Below are positions 25,271 through 34,585 of a stretch of DNA of 64,000 nucleotides, piece after piece (the stretch's first letter is position 1; each line of letters begins with the position of its first letter). The notes under the pieces are model-generated. The model did no database searches. It was not told the DNA's origin and saw nothing but the letters and a program-made list of their open reading frames with translations. Where the stretch lies: positions 62,001-126,000 of the forward strand of contig JBCBHO010000003.1 in the NCBI GenBank assembly GCA_038525525.1. The letters run 5' to 3'. This stretch comes from Shimia_B sp038525525. GTDB lineage: Bacteria > Pseudomonadota > Alphaproteobacteria > Rhodobacterales > Rhodobacteraceae. Position numbers and translations under genes: made by a program.

Positions 25271-25344
25271 TCCCGCCAAATCGTGATTTCGCCACTGGGG
25301 CGAATGCGGTAGAGTACGGAAAAACCAATAAGCGAGTGAGGCAG

Positions 25345-25932
25345 ATGAGCAGATCCCTCCGCGCATTGATTCTGATGACCTTCCTGGCGAGCTGCGCCGG
25401 CGGAGGGTCAGGCGAGGCACCGCGCAACCTCGACAACGCCTGTTCGATCCTCGATCAGCGCTCCGGCTACCTGCGCGCCTTCAAGGCCGCGGAGCGCAAA
25501 TGGGGCGTGCCGGTCGCCGTGCAGATGGCGACGATCTACCAGGAATCGAAGTTCATCTCGGACGCGAAGACCCCGTTCCGGTACCGGCTAGGCATCATCC
25601 CCGTGGGACGCCAGTCGAGCGCGTTCGGCTATTCCCAAGCCCTCGACGGCACGTGGGACGAGTACCGCGACCAGGAGGGGGGCTTCCGCTCCCGGCGAGA
25701 CAACATCCGCCATGCCGCCGATTTCATGGGCTGGTACATGGCAAAATCGCACCGGGAGCTCGGTATTCCGCTCAATGACGCCACGAACCAGTACCTCGCC
25801 TACCACGATGGCCGCACCGGCTATCGCCGTGGCAGCTATCGGAGCAAGCCGTGGCTGATGCGCGTGGCACGGGAGGTGGGCGACCGCTCGGTGCTTTACC
25901 ACAGCCAGCTTCAGGCCTGCCGCAAGATCTGA
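25345..25932 (+). CDS. Lipoprotein with transglycosylase SLT domain
   Basis: 195 residues from MSRSLRALI. The N-terminus is a lipoprotein signal with lipobox LASC, giving lipidation near residue 17. The catalytic domain has ATIYQESKF, where the glutamate is the expected general acid, then SSAFGYSQALDGTW and NQYLAYHDGRTGY. Soluble lytic transglycosylases cleave the glycan strands of peptidoglycan in the periplasm. The frame is open far upstream, but that part overlaps the transporter gene and lacks a Shine-Dalgarno. Confidence 0.85.
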   Translation: MSRSLRALILMTFLASCAGGGSGEAPRNLDNACSILDQRSGYLRAFKAAERKWGVPVAVQMATIYQESKFISDAKTPFRYRLGIIPVGRQSSAFGYSQALDGTWDEYRDQEGGFRSRRDNIRHAADFMGWYMAKSHRELGIPLNDATNQYLAYHDGRTGYRRGSYRSKPWLMRVAREVGDRSVLYHSQLQACRKI

Positions 25933-25954
25933 GCCGCGGGCTACCTGCGTGCGC

Positions 25955-26019
25955 CAAAAGTCTTCGAAGACTTTTGCGAAGGGTTTTGGAAAACCCTTGT
26001 TAGACTTTTCGAAAAGTCT
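25955..26019. repeat. Three tandem perfect palindromes between convergent genes
   Basis: Between the stops of the SLT lipoprotein and lolA lie a 22-base palindrome (25955-25976, centre TTCGAA), a 9-bp stem AAGGGTTTT/AAAACCCTT (25979-25998), and AGACTTTTCGAAAAGTCT (26002-26019). The arms AAAAGTCTT and AAGACTTTT occur in both outer units, so the stems can pair alternatively. They may act as a bidirectional terminator; the arrangement is repeat-like. Confidence 0.75.
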
Positions 26020-26035
26020 TGGGCGCGCGGGGCCG

Positions 26036-26635
26036 TCATTGTGCCCAGAGACGGGCCTCGGTCACGATGTTGAAAAGCCGGTCCCGCACACGTCCGCCGG
26101 TCTCGAGCGCGCCGAGGATCACGGTGGTCTCCGCGCCATTGCCGTCTCGGATCACCCACTGGCGCAGCTCCACGGGATTGGCCGTGAAGACGAGGTCGAT
26201 GGACCCGTATTCCGGATTGTCGGGGTCTTGCGCGCGCACGGTCGTTGTCTGCCCGTCGCTCCTGACGCCGGTGACCATGTTCGCCCGCGCGAGATCCACG
26301 TCCCGCGCCAGTATGATCGAGAGCGGCGTCTGGTTCAGCGGGTAGCGCGTGGGCTCGTCGGAGCGCGGATCGAAGATGGCGAGCTGCCCGCCTGCCGCGA
26401 TCACCATGGCACGTTCGGGCGGATCATACTCGAAACGCACCCGCCCGGGCCGCTTGATGTAGATCGTCCCCGTGCTCACGTCGCCCGCCTCGGTGACTTG
26501 CGTGAAGGCACCCGTGGCCGTCGTCAGCCCGTTGAGATAGGCGCTGAGCTCCGAAAGCGGGATCTCCTGCGCCCGGACGGGCAGCGCGGCGAAGGCCAGC
26601 GCGGCGGCGCCGAAAGCTCTGCGGGTCAGTGTCAT
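26036..26635 (-). CDS. lolA: Outer-membrane lipoprotein carrier protein LolA
   Basis: 199 residues from MTLTRRAFG, a signal peptide ending at ALPVRAQ. The mature part shows LNGLTTATGAFTQV, TGTIYIKRPGRVRFEYDPP and DLVFTANPVELRQWVIRDG, the standard LolA strand pattern. It shuttles lipoproteins across the periplasm from LolCDE to the outer membrane. It follows ftsK on the same strand by 91 bases, a common arrangement. Confidence 0.9.
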   Translation of the reverse strand: MTLTRRAFGAAALAFAALPVRAQEIPLSELSAYLNGLTTATGAFTQVTEAGDVSTGTIYIKRPGRVRFEYDPPERAMVIAAGGQLAIFDPRSDEPTRYPLNQTPLSIILARDVDLARANMVTGVRSDGQTTTVRAQDPDNPEYGSIDLVFTANPVELRQWVIRDGNGAETTVILGALETGGRVRDRLFNIVTEARLWAQ

Positions 26636-26726
26636 CTCGAACCTCTCATTGGTGGGCCATGCGTACATAAGCCCACCAGACGTCATTGCCGAGTGCTAGG
26701 CGATAGCAGCCGCGTGAACGCGCCGA

Positions 26727-29675
26727 TCAGCCTTGCTCGGGGACGAGGATTTCGCGTTTGCCGACGTGGTTGGCCGGGCTGACGACGCCCTCGTCTTCCA
26801 TCTGCTCCACGAGGCGCGCGGCCTTGTTGTAGCCGATGGCGAGCTTGCGCTGGATGTAGGAGGTCGAGCACTTCCGGTCCTTGATGACGATCGCCACGGC
26901 CTGGTCGTAAAGCGCATCCTCGCCGTCGGTGTTGCCACCGATCCCGCCCGCAAGGCCGAGCACGAGGTCGATGTCGTTCTCTTTTTCCTCGGCGGGCCCC
27001 TCGACCACGCCGCCCACGTAGTCAGGCGGGCCGTAGGCCTTGAGATAGGTGACGATCTCCTCGACCTCCTCATCGGAGCAGAACGGCCCGTGTACGCGGG
27101 TGATCTTCGCGCCGCCGGCCATGTAGAGCATGTCGCCCATGCCCAGAAGCTGCTCGGCGCCCTGCTCTCCGAGGATCGTGCGGCTGTCGACCTTGGAGGT
27201 CACCTGGAAGGAGATCCGCGTGGGGAAGTTCGCCTTAATCGTACCGGTGATGACATCGACGGAGGGGCGCTGCGTGGCCATGATGAGGTGGATGCCCGAG
27301 GCGCGCGCCATCTGCGCCAGACGCTGGATGCAGGCCTCGATCTCCTTGCCGGCGACCATCATGAGGTCGGCCATCTCGTCCACTATGACGACGATGTAGG
27401 GCAGCTTCTCGGGCTGCATTTCCTCGGTCTCCCAGACCGGCTCGCCCGTGTCATCGTCAAAGCCCGTCTGCACCGTCCGCGTGAACATCTCGTCCTTGGA
27501 GAGCGCATCAACCACGCGGGAATTGTAGCCCTCGATGTTGCGCACGCCCATCTTGGACATCTTGCGGTAGCGGTCCTCCATCTCGCCCACGACCCATTTC
27601 AGCGCGACGACCGCCTTCTTCGGGTCCGTCACCACGGGGGAGAGGAGATGCGGGATGCCGTCATAGACGCTGAGCTCCAGCATCTTCGGGTCGATCATGA
27701 TCAGGCGGCACTCCTCGGGCGTGAGCTTGTAGAGGAGGCTCAGGATCATGGTGTTGATCGCCACGGACTTTCCCGAGCCCGTCGTGCCCGCGATCAGGAG
27801 GTGAGGCATCTTGGCGAGGTTCGCCACGATGGGATCGCCGCCGATATCCTTGCCCAGCGCCAGCGGCAGGCGCATGTTGGTGTCGCCGAAATCGCGGCCC
27901 GACAGGATCTCGCGCAGGGCGACCATCTCGCGCTTCTCATTCGGCAGTTCGATCCCGATGACGCTCCGCCCCGGCACGGTGGAGACCCGCGCGGAGAGCG
28001 CGGACATCGAGCGGGCGATATCATCGGCGAGGCCAATGACGCGGGAGGCCTTGAGGCCCGGCGCGGGCTCCAGCTCGTACATCGTGACGACGGGGCCGGG
28101 GCGCACGCTGACGATCTCGCCTTTCACGCCGTAATCATCGAGCACATTCTCGAGCATGCGCGCATTCTCCTCGAGCGCTTCATCGCTCAGGTGATGACGC
28201 TCCACCTTTTCCGGGTTCATCAGGAGCGAAAGCGGCGGGTGCTCGTAGTCCGGCTTGTCCTCGGCAAAGGCGAGCTTGGGCTGCGCCTCCTGCTGCGCGC
28301 GGGTCGACGGCTTCATCGGCTTTTTCGGCGCATGCTGGACGACGCGCTTGGGCTCCGGCATGGGGATCGCGAGGGCCTCGCCCTCCATGGCATCGAAGGC
28401 CGCGCCATCATCGAAATCGTCGAAGATATTCTCGTCTTCATCGTCGTTGAACATGACCGGCGCGGACGGGGCGGCCGGCACAGGGCCCCGCGTCAGCTGC
28501 GGCTCGGCGCGGAGCAGCTGGGAGGCGGGCGCTTCCGGCTCGAGCATCATCGTGCGGTCGGTGGCCTCGCGCCCGCGGGTGCGGATGGCCTTGGCGATCT
28601 TCGAGCGCACGCGATCCTCGGAGACGGACGGCACGGCAGCCTCAAAGGGTGCCGGGGTCACGAGCTCGGGCTCGGGCATCTCGGCTGGACCGGCGGGAAG
28701 CGGCTCCCGGCGGGTGAGCGGCGGCAGAAAGGCGCGAAGGCCTCCGGCGCGTTCCGCGGGCTTGGAGGCGGAGGCCGCGGCGGCATGGCTCGGCTCTGCG
28801 GGAGCGCCCGCAGTCTGCTGCGGCGCGGCCACCTGGCCGGCGAGTTTCTGACGGATCACCTGCGCCACGCGCGCGCGCTCCTCGGCGGTGGCATCGGCCT
28901 CGGCCGCGCCCACGGCGCCCATGTGCTGGGCCCAGAGCTCCTCGTTCGCGGCTGCATCTTCGCGGCGCGCGGCACGGGTCGCCTGGTAGGCCTGTGCGGC
29001 GGCTAGGCTCTTCTCGTAGGAAATCTGTGCGCCCCGCCCGAGGACCCGCATGGCATAAGCATAAAGCAGAACGAGGCCCACGAGCATCCAGCGCGACAGC
29101 CGGTAGAGCTCGTTCCACGTGAAGCCCAGCACGAAGGCGGTGAGGGAGAGCACGAGAAGCGCCGCGACAAAGGAGATGAGTTTTGCGCCCAGCGCCGCAG
29201 ACCACGGCACGATCTGCAGAACCATGAGCAGGACCGTGTCCCCGAAAAGGCCGCCAAGCCCGAAGGAATGCCCCCAATCAGCCGGCGGGGCCAGCGTCGC
29301 GGCGTAGATCGCCATGAGCGCCACGGCGATGGGCGCGAAGATCAGCCGGCTGAAGGCGCGCTCGCGCCCGAGATCAAGCGTGAAACGTGCGCCCCAGACC
29401 ATGAAGAGCACCGCAAGGCCGAGCGCGCCCCAGCCCACAATCATGAAGAGCGGCGCCGCCACCGTGGCCCCGGTGCGCCCGAGCCAGTTCTGGACCGGCG
29501 CATCTGTGGCCACCATCCAGTTCGGATCATCGGGCGAATAGGTCAGGATCATCACCGCGGCCGCGAGTCCCACTGCCGCCAGAAGCACGCCGAGAAGCTC
29601 CCGGCCCCGGCGCTCAAGCGCCTCTTGCATGCCTTGGTCAAGTAGCGGGTCACGCCCCTGGGTCTGATACGCCAT
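26727..29675 (-). CDS. ftsK: DNA translocase FtsK
   Basis: 982 residues. Four or five membrane helices occupy roughly residues 30-210. A proline/alanine/acid-rich linker follows (about 250-480). The motor holds the Walker A GTTGSGKS (about 628-636) and Walker B VVIVDEMADLMM. The C-terminal gamma winged helix ends in EDEGVVSPANHVGKREILV. FtsK works at the septum, pumping DNA to KOPS and activating XerCD at dif. The aminotransferase gene stops 4 bases upstream, indicating co-transcription, with lolA downstream. Confidence 0.97.
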   Translation of the reverse strand: MAYQTQGRDPLLDQGMQEALERRGRELLGVLLAAVGLAAAVMILTYSPDDPNWMVATDAPVQNWLGRTGATVAAPLFMIVGWGALGLAVLFMVWGARFTLDLGRERAFSRLIFAPIAVALMAIYAATLAPPADWGHSFGLGGLFGDTVLLMVLQIVPWSAALGAKLISFVAALLVLSLTAFVLGFTWNELYRLSRWMLVGLVLLYAYAMRVLGRGAQISYEKSLAAAQAYQATRAARREDAAANEELWAQHMGAVGAAEADATAEERARVAQVIRQKLAGQVAAPQQTAGAPAEPSHAAAASASKPAERAGGLRAFLPPLTRREPLPAGPAEMPEPELVTPAPFEAAVPSVSEDRVRSKIAKAIRTRGREATDRTMMLEPEAPASQLLRAEPQLTRGPVPAAPSAPVMFNDDEDENIFDDFDDGAAFDAMEGEALAIPMPEPKRVVQHAPKKPMKPSTRAQQEAQPKLAFAEDKPDYEHPPLSLLMNPEKVERHHLSDEALEENARMLENVLDDYGVKGEIVSVRPGPVVTMYELEPAPGLKASRVIGLADDIARSMSALSARVSTVPGRSVIGIELPNEKREMVALREILSGRDFGDTNMRLPLALGKDIGGDPIVANLAKMPHLLIAGTTGSGKSVAINTMILSLLYKLTPEECRLIMIDPKMLELSVYDGIPHLLSPVVTDPKKAVVALKWVVGEMEDRYRKMSKMGVRNIEGYNSRVVDALSKDEMFTRTVQTGFDDDTGEPVWETEEMQPEKLPYIVVIVDEMADLMMVAGKEIEACIQRLAQMARASGIHLIMATQRPSVDVITGTIKANFPTRISFQVTSKVDSRTILGEQGAEQLLGMGDMLYMAGGAKITRVHGPFCSDEEVEEIVTYLKAYGPPDYVGGVVEGPAEEKENDIDLVLGLAGGIGGNTDGEDALYDQAVAIVIKDRKCSTSYIQRKLAIGYNKAARLVEQMEDEGVVSPANHVGKREILVPEQG

Positions 29676-29679
29676 GTCG

Positions 29680-30870
29680 TCAGCCTCGTCCTGTATTCAC
29701 GAGAAAATCCCGCAGCGTGGTGAGGCCGCGGATCATCTCTTCCATGGGGGCCACGAGCGCCACCCTGATGTAATCAGCGCCGGGGTTCATGCCCCGGACG
29801 TCTCTGCTCAAATACGCCCCCGGTAGGGTGCGCACGCCGGTTTCCTTCCACAGCGCTTCTGCGAACGCTTCGCCCCCGCCCACGCGGAGCCAGAGGAAAA
29901 AGCCGGCCTCGGGGCTGTCGTAGCCCTCAATCTCGGCGAAAATGTGGTCAGCTTGTTGAAATTTGTCCGAATATTGGCGGCGGTTTTCGACGACGTGGTC
30001 TTCATCGGCCCAAACCGCGGCGCTCACACGCTGCACCGGATTGGGCAGGGGCGCGCCCGCCAGCGCGCGCATCCGCTTGATCTCGGTCATCGAGCGCGGC
30101 CCGCCGGCCACGAAGCCCGACCGCAGGCCCGGCAGGTTCGACCGCTTGGAGAGCGAATGAAAAACGGTGACACGTTCGGGATCCGCGCCGTGGGCGGCGG
30201 CCATCTCGAGCCCGCCCGGCGGCGGCGCGTCGCGGTAGATCTCGGAGTAGCACTCGTCGGAAAAGATGCGGAAATCGTAGCGCTCCGCGAGCACCAGAAG
30301 GTCCTTCCAGTAGTCGCGCGTGGCGACGCGACCCTGTGGGTTCGCGGGAGAGCAGATATAGGCGATGGAGGTCCGGTTGAGCACCTCTTCGGGCAGGCCG
30401 GCATAGTCCGGCAGGTGTCCCGTCTCCGCCGTGGCGGGCACGTAGATGGGCTCCGCACCCACCGAAAGCGCCGCGATGCCGTAGACGGGATAGAACGGAT
30501 TGGGCAGGAGCACCGCGGGCTTTGCCCCGCTTCCGGCATCGGGCGCGAGCGCGAGCGCGGCGTTGAAAAGCCCCTCTCGCGTCCCGTTCAGGGCCATGAC
30601 TTGGCTGTCGGGGTCGACGGTCACCCCGTAGCGCCGTGCAATCCAAGCCGCGATGGCCGCGCGCAGCTCCGGCAGGCCGGTATTGTCCGGGTAGCGCCCG
30701 TATTCGGCACTGTGGCTGGCCAGCATCTCGGGCAGCCAGTCTGGAAACGGGTGCTTCGGCTCCCCGATGGTCATGTTCACAGGCACGCCCCCCGGCGCAT
30801 GGGCGTCGAGCAGCGCCCGCAGACGCGGCCACGTAGCATCAGGGAGGGAACGGTACCTCTCGGGGGTCAT
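29680..30870 (-). CDS. PLP aminotransferase, possible succinyldiaminopimelate aminotransferase (DapC-like)
   Basis: 396 residues from MTPERYRSLPDATWPRL; the open frame upstream is not conserved. It is a class I/II (fold type I) aminotransferase: VNMTIGEPKHPFPDWL and YPDNTGLPELRAAIAAWI at the N-terminus, CSPANPQGRVA, the FSDECYSEIYR aspartate, and the PLP lysine in FHSLSKRSNLPGLRSGFVAGG. The N-terminal pattern resembles proteobacterial DapC, which acts in lysine and peptidoglycan precursor synthesis. The neighbouring ftsK is consistent with a cell-wall link but does not prove it. Confidence 0.75.
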   Translation of the reverse strand: MTPERYRSLPDATWPRLRALLDAHAPGGVPVNMTIGEPKHPFPDWLPEMLASHSAEYGRYPDNTGLPELRAAIAAWIARRYGVTVDPDSQVMALNGTREGLFNAALALAPDAGSGAKPAVLLPNPFYPVYGIAALSVGAEPIYVPATAETGHLPDYAGLPEEVLNRTSIAYICSPANPQGRVATRDYWKDLLVLAERYDFRIFSDECYSEIYRDAPPPGGLEMAAAHGADPERVTVFHSLSKRSNLPGLRSGFVAGGPRSMTEIKRMRALAGAPLPNPVQRVSAAVWADEDHVVENRRQYSDKFQQADHIFAEIEGYDSPEAGFFLWLRVGGGEAFAEALWKETGVRTLPGAYLSRDVRGMNPGADYIRVALVAPMEEMIRGLTTLRDFLVNTGRG

Positions 30871-31008
30871 CACTACTGCCTCAGATCGGGGTCTTTTGCC
30901 CCGTATTGCGGAAGTTCTAGCCCAGCACGGACTCACCCGTCCACATGAAAGGTCGCGCGCCGCGCGGCGGCGCCACGGCGATGCACCCTATCGGCCACAC
31001 TCCCGCAC

Positions 31009-32340
31009 TCACGCCGCAGCCAGCGCCCGTTCCGCCGCGGCGCCCAGCCTCAAAAGCCGCTCCTCCTGCATCGGTGGCACCATCAGCATGAGCCCGCAAG
31101 AGGGCACCCCGGTGGGCAGTGTCAGCGACGCCGCGCCCATGAGGTTGGCCACGCGCGTGTTCCGCAGCGTGTAGAGGTTCCGAGAGACATAATAGTCATG
31201 GTCGGTGCCAAGCCGCGCGATCTGGGGCGGCAGGATCGGGCAGGAGGGCATGATGACCGCGTCGTATCCCGCCGTCGCAGCAAAGAACGCCTGTCTGAGC
31301 CGCGTGAGGCGCGCCCAGCCGGCCACGTAGTCGGCCGCGGATACGCCCGCGCCCAGCCGGAAGCGTTCGAGGATCTCGGGAAACATCTTCTCCGGCGTGG
31401 CTTCGATCTCGTCCCGCCAGAGACCGTAGGCCTCCGCCGTGTAGAGCGAGAGCGCGAAAGAAAAGGCTTCTTCGATCTCCGCCGACGGGGCACGCTCCAG
31501 AACCGCCCCCGCTGCGGAGAGCCGCGCCGCGGCCGTCTCGAAGGCTGCACCGGGCGCCTCCTCGATGTCGTCGAAGACGATGCTCTCGAGCACGAGGAGC
31601 CGCGCGCCGGACAGCCCGGCGCCGTGCAGATCCGCCGGCCGCCGCCCCTCGAGCGCCGCGAGGAGGAGCGCGGCATCCTCCACGCTGCGCGTCAGGGGCC
31701 CCACCGTGTCAAACCGCGCGCAGAGCGGGACGACGCCCGCGTTGGAAACCCGCCCGGCGGTGGTTTTGAGCCCCACGAGATCGTTCCACGCCGCGGGGAT
31801 CCGCACAGATCCGCCGGTATCGGTGCCGATCCCCGCCGCCGCTAGCCTGTGGGCCACGGAGGCCGCGGCCCCCGAGGACGAGCCGCCCGACACGCAGTCC
31901 GGGTCATGCACGCAGGGCGATGTGGCCGTGATCGGATTGTAGCCCAGCCCGGAAAAGGCCAGCTCGGACATGTGGGTCTTGCCGAGGCAGACGAGGCCCT
32001 GCGCCGTGGCCGCCGCGAGGACCTCCGCGTCCTGCGTGGGCATCCGGCCTTCGAGGAGGGCGGAGCCCGCCTCAGTGGCCACGCCGGCCGTGTCGAACAG
32101 ATCCTTCCAGGAAATCGGAACCCCGTCGAGCGGGCCGCGCCGCGTGCCAGTGCGGGCCCGGGCGCGCGCCGCCTCCGCTTCCGCGCGGGCCCGCGGCGCT
32201 GTCAGGCGCGCATAGATCCTGTCTCGGAGGGGGTGGGCGGCGGCGGCCTCCAGATAGACGTCCGCGAGCTCCACAGGATCGAGCGCGCCCATACCGATCG
32301 CACGGCCCTGCTCCGCCGCCGTTTTGTCGCGCCAGTCCAT
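31009..32340 (-). CDS. Amidase signature enzyme
   Basis: 443 residues from MDWRDKTAAEQGRAI. The Ser-cisSer-Lys triad is visible: lysine in ISWKDLFDTAG, GGSSSGAAAS, and the nucleophile region GIGTDTGGSVRIPAAWNDLVGLK. Amidases of this family hydrolyse small amides and include GatA-like and indoleacetamide hydrolase-like members. No gatB/gatC neighbour exists, so it is not the tRNA amidotransferase subunit. The substrate is unknown. It is divergent from the UbiH-family gene. Confidence 0.85.
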   Translation of the reverse strand: MDWRDKTAAEQGRAIGMGALDPVELADVYLEAAAAHPLRDRIYARLTAPRARAEAEAARARARTGTRRGPLDGVPISWKDLFDTAGVATEAGSALLEGRMPTQDAEVLAAATAQGLVCLGKTHMSELAFSGLGYNPITATSPCVHDPDCVSGGSSSGAAASVAHRLAAAGIGTDTGGSVRIPAAWNDLVGLKTTAGRVSNAGVVPLCARFDTVGPLTRSVEDAALLLAALEGRRPADLHGAGLSGARLLVLESIVFDDIEEAPGAAFETAAARLSAAGAVLERAPSAEIEEAFSFALSLYTAEAYGLWRDEIEATPEKMFPEILERFRLGAGVSAADYVAGWARLTRLRQAFFAATAGYDAVIMPSCPILPPQIARLGTDHDYYVSRNLYTLRNTRVANLMGAASLTLPTGVPSCGLMLMVPPMQEERLLRLGAAAERALAAA

Positions 32341-32393
32341 TCCGCGCCGCCCCTCGCATTTACTTCGCGCCATCCTTCGCCATATCTCATCCC

Positions 32394-33614
32394 GTGCAAA
32401 GCGATATCCTCATCACCGGCGGCGGCATCGTCGGCTCCACCCTCGCCCTCGCCCTCGCGCGGCAGGGCTTCGACGTGACGCTCCTCGACGCGCTCCCCAA
32501 GGCCACGCGGAAAAAGCGCGGCTTCGACGGGCGGAGCTATGCCATGGCGCTCGCGACGACGCGGATGCTGGGGCAGCTGGGACTCTGGGAGGCGCTGGCG
32601 CCCAATGCGGAAGCCATGCGCGCCATCAAGGTAAGCGACGGCCGCACCGGGCAGCGGCCCGCCCCGTTCTTCATGCATTTCGACCATGCCGAGATCGGGC
32701 CCGACCCCATGGGCTACATGGTCGAGGATCGCCACGCCCGGCTTGCCCTTCTGAAGGCCGAGACGGCAGAACCGCGTTTCACCCACCTCGCTAAGACCAG
32801 CGTCGTGGACCAGCGCGTGTCGCCCGGACATGCCGAAGTGACGCTGGAAAACGGCGAGACCCTCACCGCGCCCCTTCTCATCGGCTGCGACGGGCGCGGT
32901 TCGGGCACGGCCCAGCGCGCGGGCATCGACCGGATGGCCTGGCCCTACGGGCAGACCTCCCTCGTCTGCGCGCTGCACGTGGAAAAGCCCCATGGCGGCG
33001 TCGCGCACCAGCTCTTCCTCCCCGAGGGCCCGCTGGCGATCCTGCCCCTCACCGAAAATCGCGTGGGCGTCGTCTGGACCGAGGCCGAGGTCCGCGCCCG
33101 GGCCATCGCGGAGATGGATGACGCGGCCTACCTCGCCGTTCTCCGCCCGCGCTTCGGCGATTTCCTCGGCGCAGTGTCGCTGGCAGGCGGCCGCTTCACT
33201 TACCCGCTCAACCTCTCACTCGCGAAAAGCTTCGTCGCCGACCGCGTGGCCCTCGTGGGGGACGCCGCCCACGGCATACACCCCATCGCGGGCCAGGGCC
33301 TCAACGCGGGCATGCGCGACGTGGCCGCGATCACCGAGGTCCTCTCGGAGGCCCGCGCCCGCGGCGAGGATATTGGCGGCGCCGCTGTCCTCGCGCGCTA
33401 CCAGCGCTGGCGGCGCTTCGACACCGCCACGCTCGCGCTGGCCACCGACAGCTTCAACCGGCTCTTTTCCAATGACCGCCCCGGCTTGCGGGCGCTGCGA
33501 GATCTCGGGATGGGGGCGGTCAACGCGCTGCCGGGCCTGCGCCGCGGCTTCATGCGGGAGGCGGCGGGTCTGACAGGGGATCTTCCCAAGCTGCTTCGGG
33601 GCGAGCCGATCTAG
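32394..33614 (+). CDS. UbiH/UbiF/VisC/COQ6 family FAD-dependent hydroxylase
   Basis: 406 residues from GTG 32394. ILITGGGIVGSTLALALA is the Rossmann FAD motif, GCDGRGSGT the DG motif, and VALVGDAAHGIHPIAGQGLNAGMRD the conserved C-terminal FAD-binding signature of ubiquinone-biosynthesis hydroxylases. It probably hydroxylates the benzoquinone ring at one of three positions; which one cannot be assigned. GRSYAMALATTRML is also typical. It stands alone, ending next to a long hairpin repeat. Confidence 0.88.
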   Translation: MQSDILITGGGIVGSTLALALARQGFDVTLLDALPKATRKKRGFDGRSYAMALATTRMLGQLGLWEALAPNAEAMRAIKVSDGRTGQRPAPFFMHFDHAEIGPDPMGYMVEDRHARLALLKAETAEPRFTHLAKTSVVDQRVSPGHAEVTLENGETLTAPLLIGCDGRGSGTAQRAGIDRMAWPYGQTSLVCALHVEKPHGGVAHQLFLPEGPLAILPLTENRVGVVWTEAEVRARAIAEMDDAAYLAVLRPRFGDFLGAVSLAGGRFTYPLNLSLAKSFVADRVALVGDAAHGIHPIAGQGLNAGMRDVAAITEVLSEARARGEDIGGAAVLARYQRWRRFDTATLALATDSFNRLFSNDRPGLRALRDLGMGAVNALPGLRRGFMREAAGLTGDLPKLLRGEPI

Positions 33615-33623
33615 CGGGACCGG

Positions 33624-33722
33624 CCTCCGGCGGAGGTACGGGGCACAAAGAAGGCGAGGCCGCGCGCCGATCCCGGTTTCTTTGTGCCGTGTACCTCGGG
33701 GAGTTTGAGGGGCTGGCCCCTC
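33624..33722. repeat. Long imperfect inverted repeat (GGCACAAAG family) plus terminator-like hairpin
   Basis: GAGGTACGGGGCACAAAGAA (33633-33652) pairs with 33678-33697 at 18 of 20 positions. The segment 33624-33650 recurs, inverted, at 53904-53930 with one mismatch. A further stem GAGGGGC/GCCCCTC follows at 33707-33722. The whole element fills most of the space between the convergent UbiH-family and Trm112 genes, so it may end both transcripts. Confidence 0.75.
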
Positions 33723-33747
33723 AATCCCGGTCCAACCCCGCGCGCCG

Positions 33748-33924
33748 TCAGTCGAGTTGGCGCGCCTCGTCCACCAAAAGCACCGGGATCCCGTCGCGAA
33801 TGGGGAAGGCCAGATGCGCAGCCTTGGAGATGAGCTCCTGCGCCTCGGCGTCGTAACTCAGGCGCTGGCGGGTTTGCGGGCAGACAAGCACTTCGAGCAT
33901 CTTGCGATCGAAGGTGACGGTCAT
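33748..33924 (-). CDS. Trm112 family protein
   Basis: 58 residues from MTVTFDRKMLEVLVCPQTRQRL, through LISKAAHLAFPIRDGIPVLL, the invariant Trm112/YcaR pattern. Trm112 proteins are small activators of RNA and protein methyltransferases. The ATG overlaps the stop of the upstream LON-domain gene (ATGA, 33921-33924), so it is translationally coupled. Confidence 0.88.
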   Translation of the reverse strand: MTVTFDRKMLEVLVCPQTRQRLSYDAEAQELISKAAHLAFPIRDGIPVLLVDEARQLD

Positions 33925-34559
33925 TGCATGACCTCGTCGGCCTGCCCGCCGCGGAGCGCGTATTCGATGAGCGTGACGAGGGTCTCCCGGCGGGTGCCGA
34001 GCGAGGGCGCCTCGAGGAGCGCCTGCTTTTCCTCGGGATCGAAGGGGCAGAGCATGGACAGAGAGTTCACGAGGAGTTCGTCCTCGGCCTCCTGCAGGCT
34101 CTCCCAATCGGTCGACAGGCTCTGGGAGGCGAAGTAGCGACGCAGGAGCTCCATGAACTCCTCGCGCTCGAAATGACCGTCTTTTTCGACTGGGCCGATG
34201 TCGCGGTCAAAGCCCGACCAGTCCACCTCGCAGCGCCTATAGGGCGTGAAGCCGGACACCTCCTCCTTCACGCGGAAGCGCGACACGCCGGCCAGCGTGA
34301 TCATGTAGCGCCCGTCATCGGTCTCTGAAAACGCGCTCACGCGGCCCGCGCAGCCGATCGTATGCAGCTTTTCGCCGCCCGGGCTCTCGTAGGGGGCGAT
34401 CATCCCGATGAGCCGGTGCCGTGTCTTCAGGCAATCTTCGAGCATCGCGAGGTAGCGCGGCTCAAAAAGGTGCAGCGGCAGCCGTGACCGTGGCAGGAGC
34501 AACGCGCCCGGCAAAGGAAAGATCGGGATCGTGTCGGGGAGGTCGCCAGTCCAAGCCAT
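33921..34559 (-). CDS. LON peptidase substrate-binding domain protein
   Basis: 212 residues. IPIFPLPGALLLPRSRLPLHLFEPRYLAM is the Lon N-terminal (PUA-like) domain motif, and GCAGRVSAFSETDDGRYMITLAGVSRF continues it. There is no ATPase or protease part, so this is a stand-alone Lon-N protein of unknown role. The C-terminal half is helical. Operon order is thioredoxin-TPR, LON domain, Trm112, a set often seen together in alphaproteobacteria. Confidence 0.88.
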   Translation of the reverse strand: MAWTGDLPDTIPIFPLPGALLLPRSRLPLHLFEPRYLAMLEDCLKTRHRLIGMIAPYESPGGEKLHTIGCAGRVSAFSETDDGRYMITLAGVSRFRVKEEVSGFTPYRRCEVDWSGFDRDIGPVEKDGHFEREEFMELLRRYFASQSLSTDWESLQEAEDELLVNSLSMLCPFDPEEKQALLEAPSLGTRRETLVTLIEYALRGGQADEVMQ

Positions 34560-34585
34560 GCCTTGATCGTAGTGCCTGAGGCACC

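Noticed and set aside
26733..29006. A 757-codon plus-strand frame opposite ftsK
   Set aside because: It is a mirror of the ftsK codon pattern with low-complexity H/D/L-rich sequence and no Shine-Dalgarno or homology.
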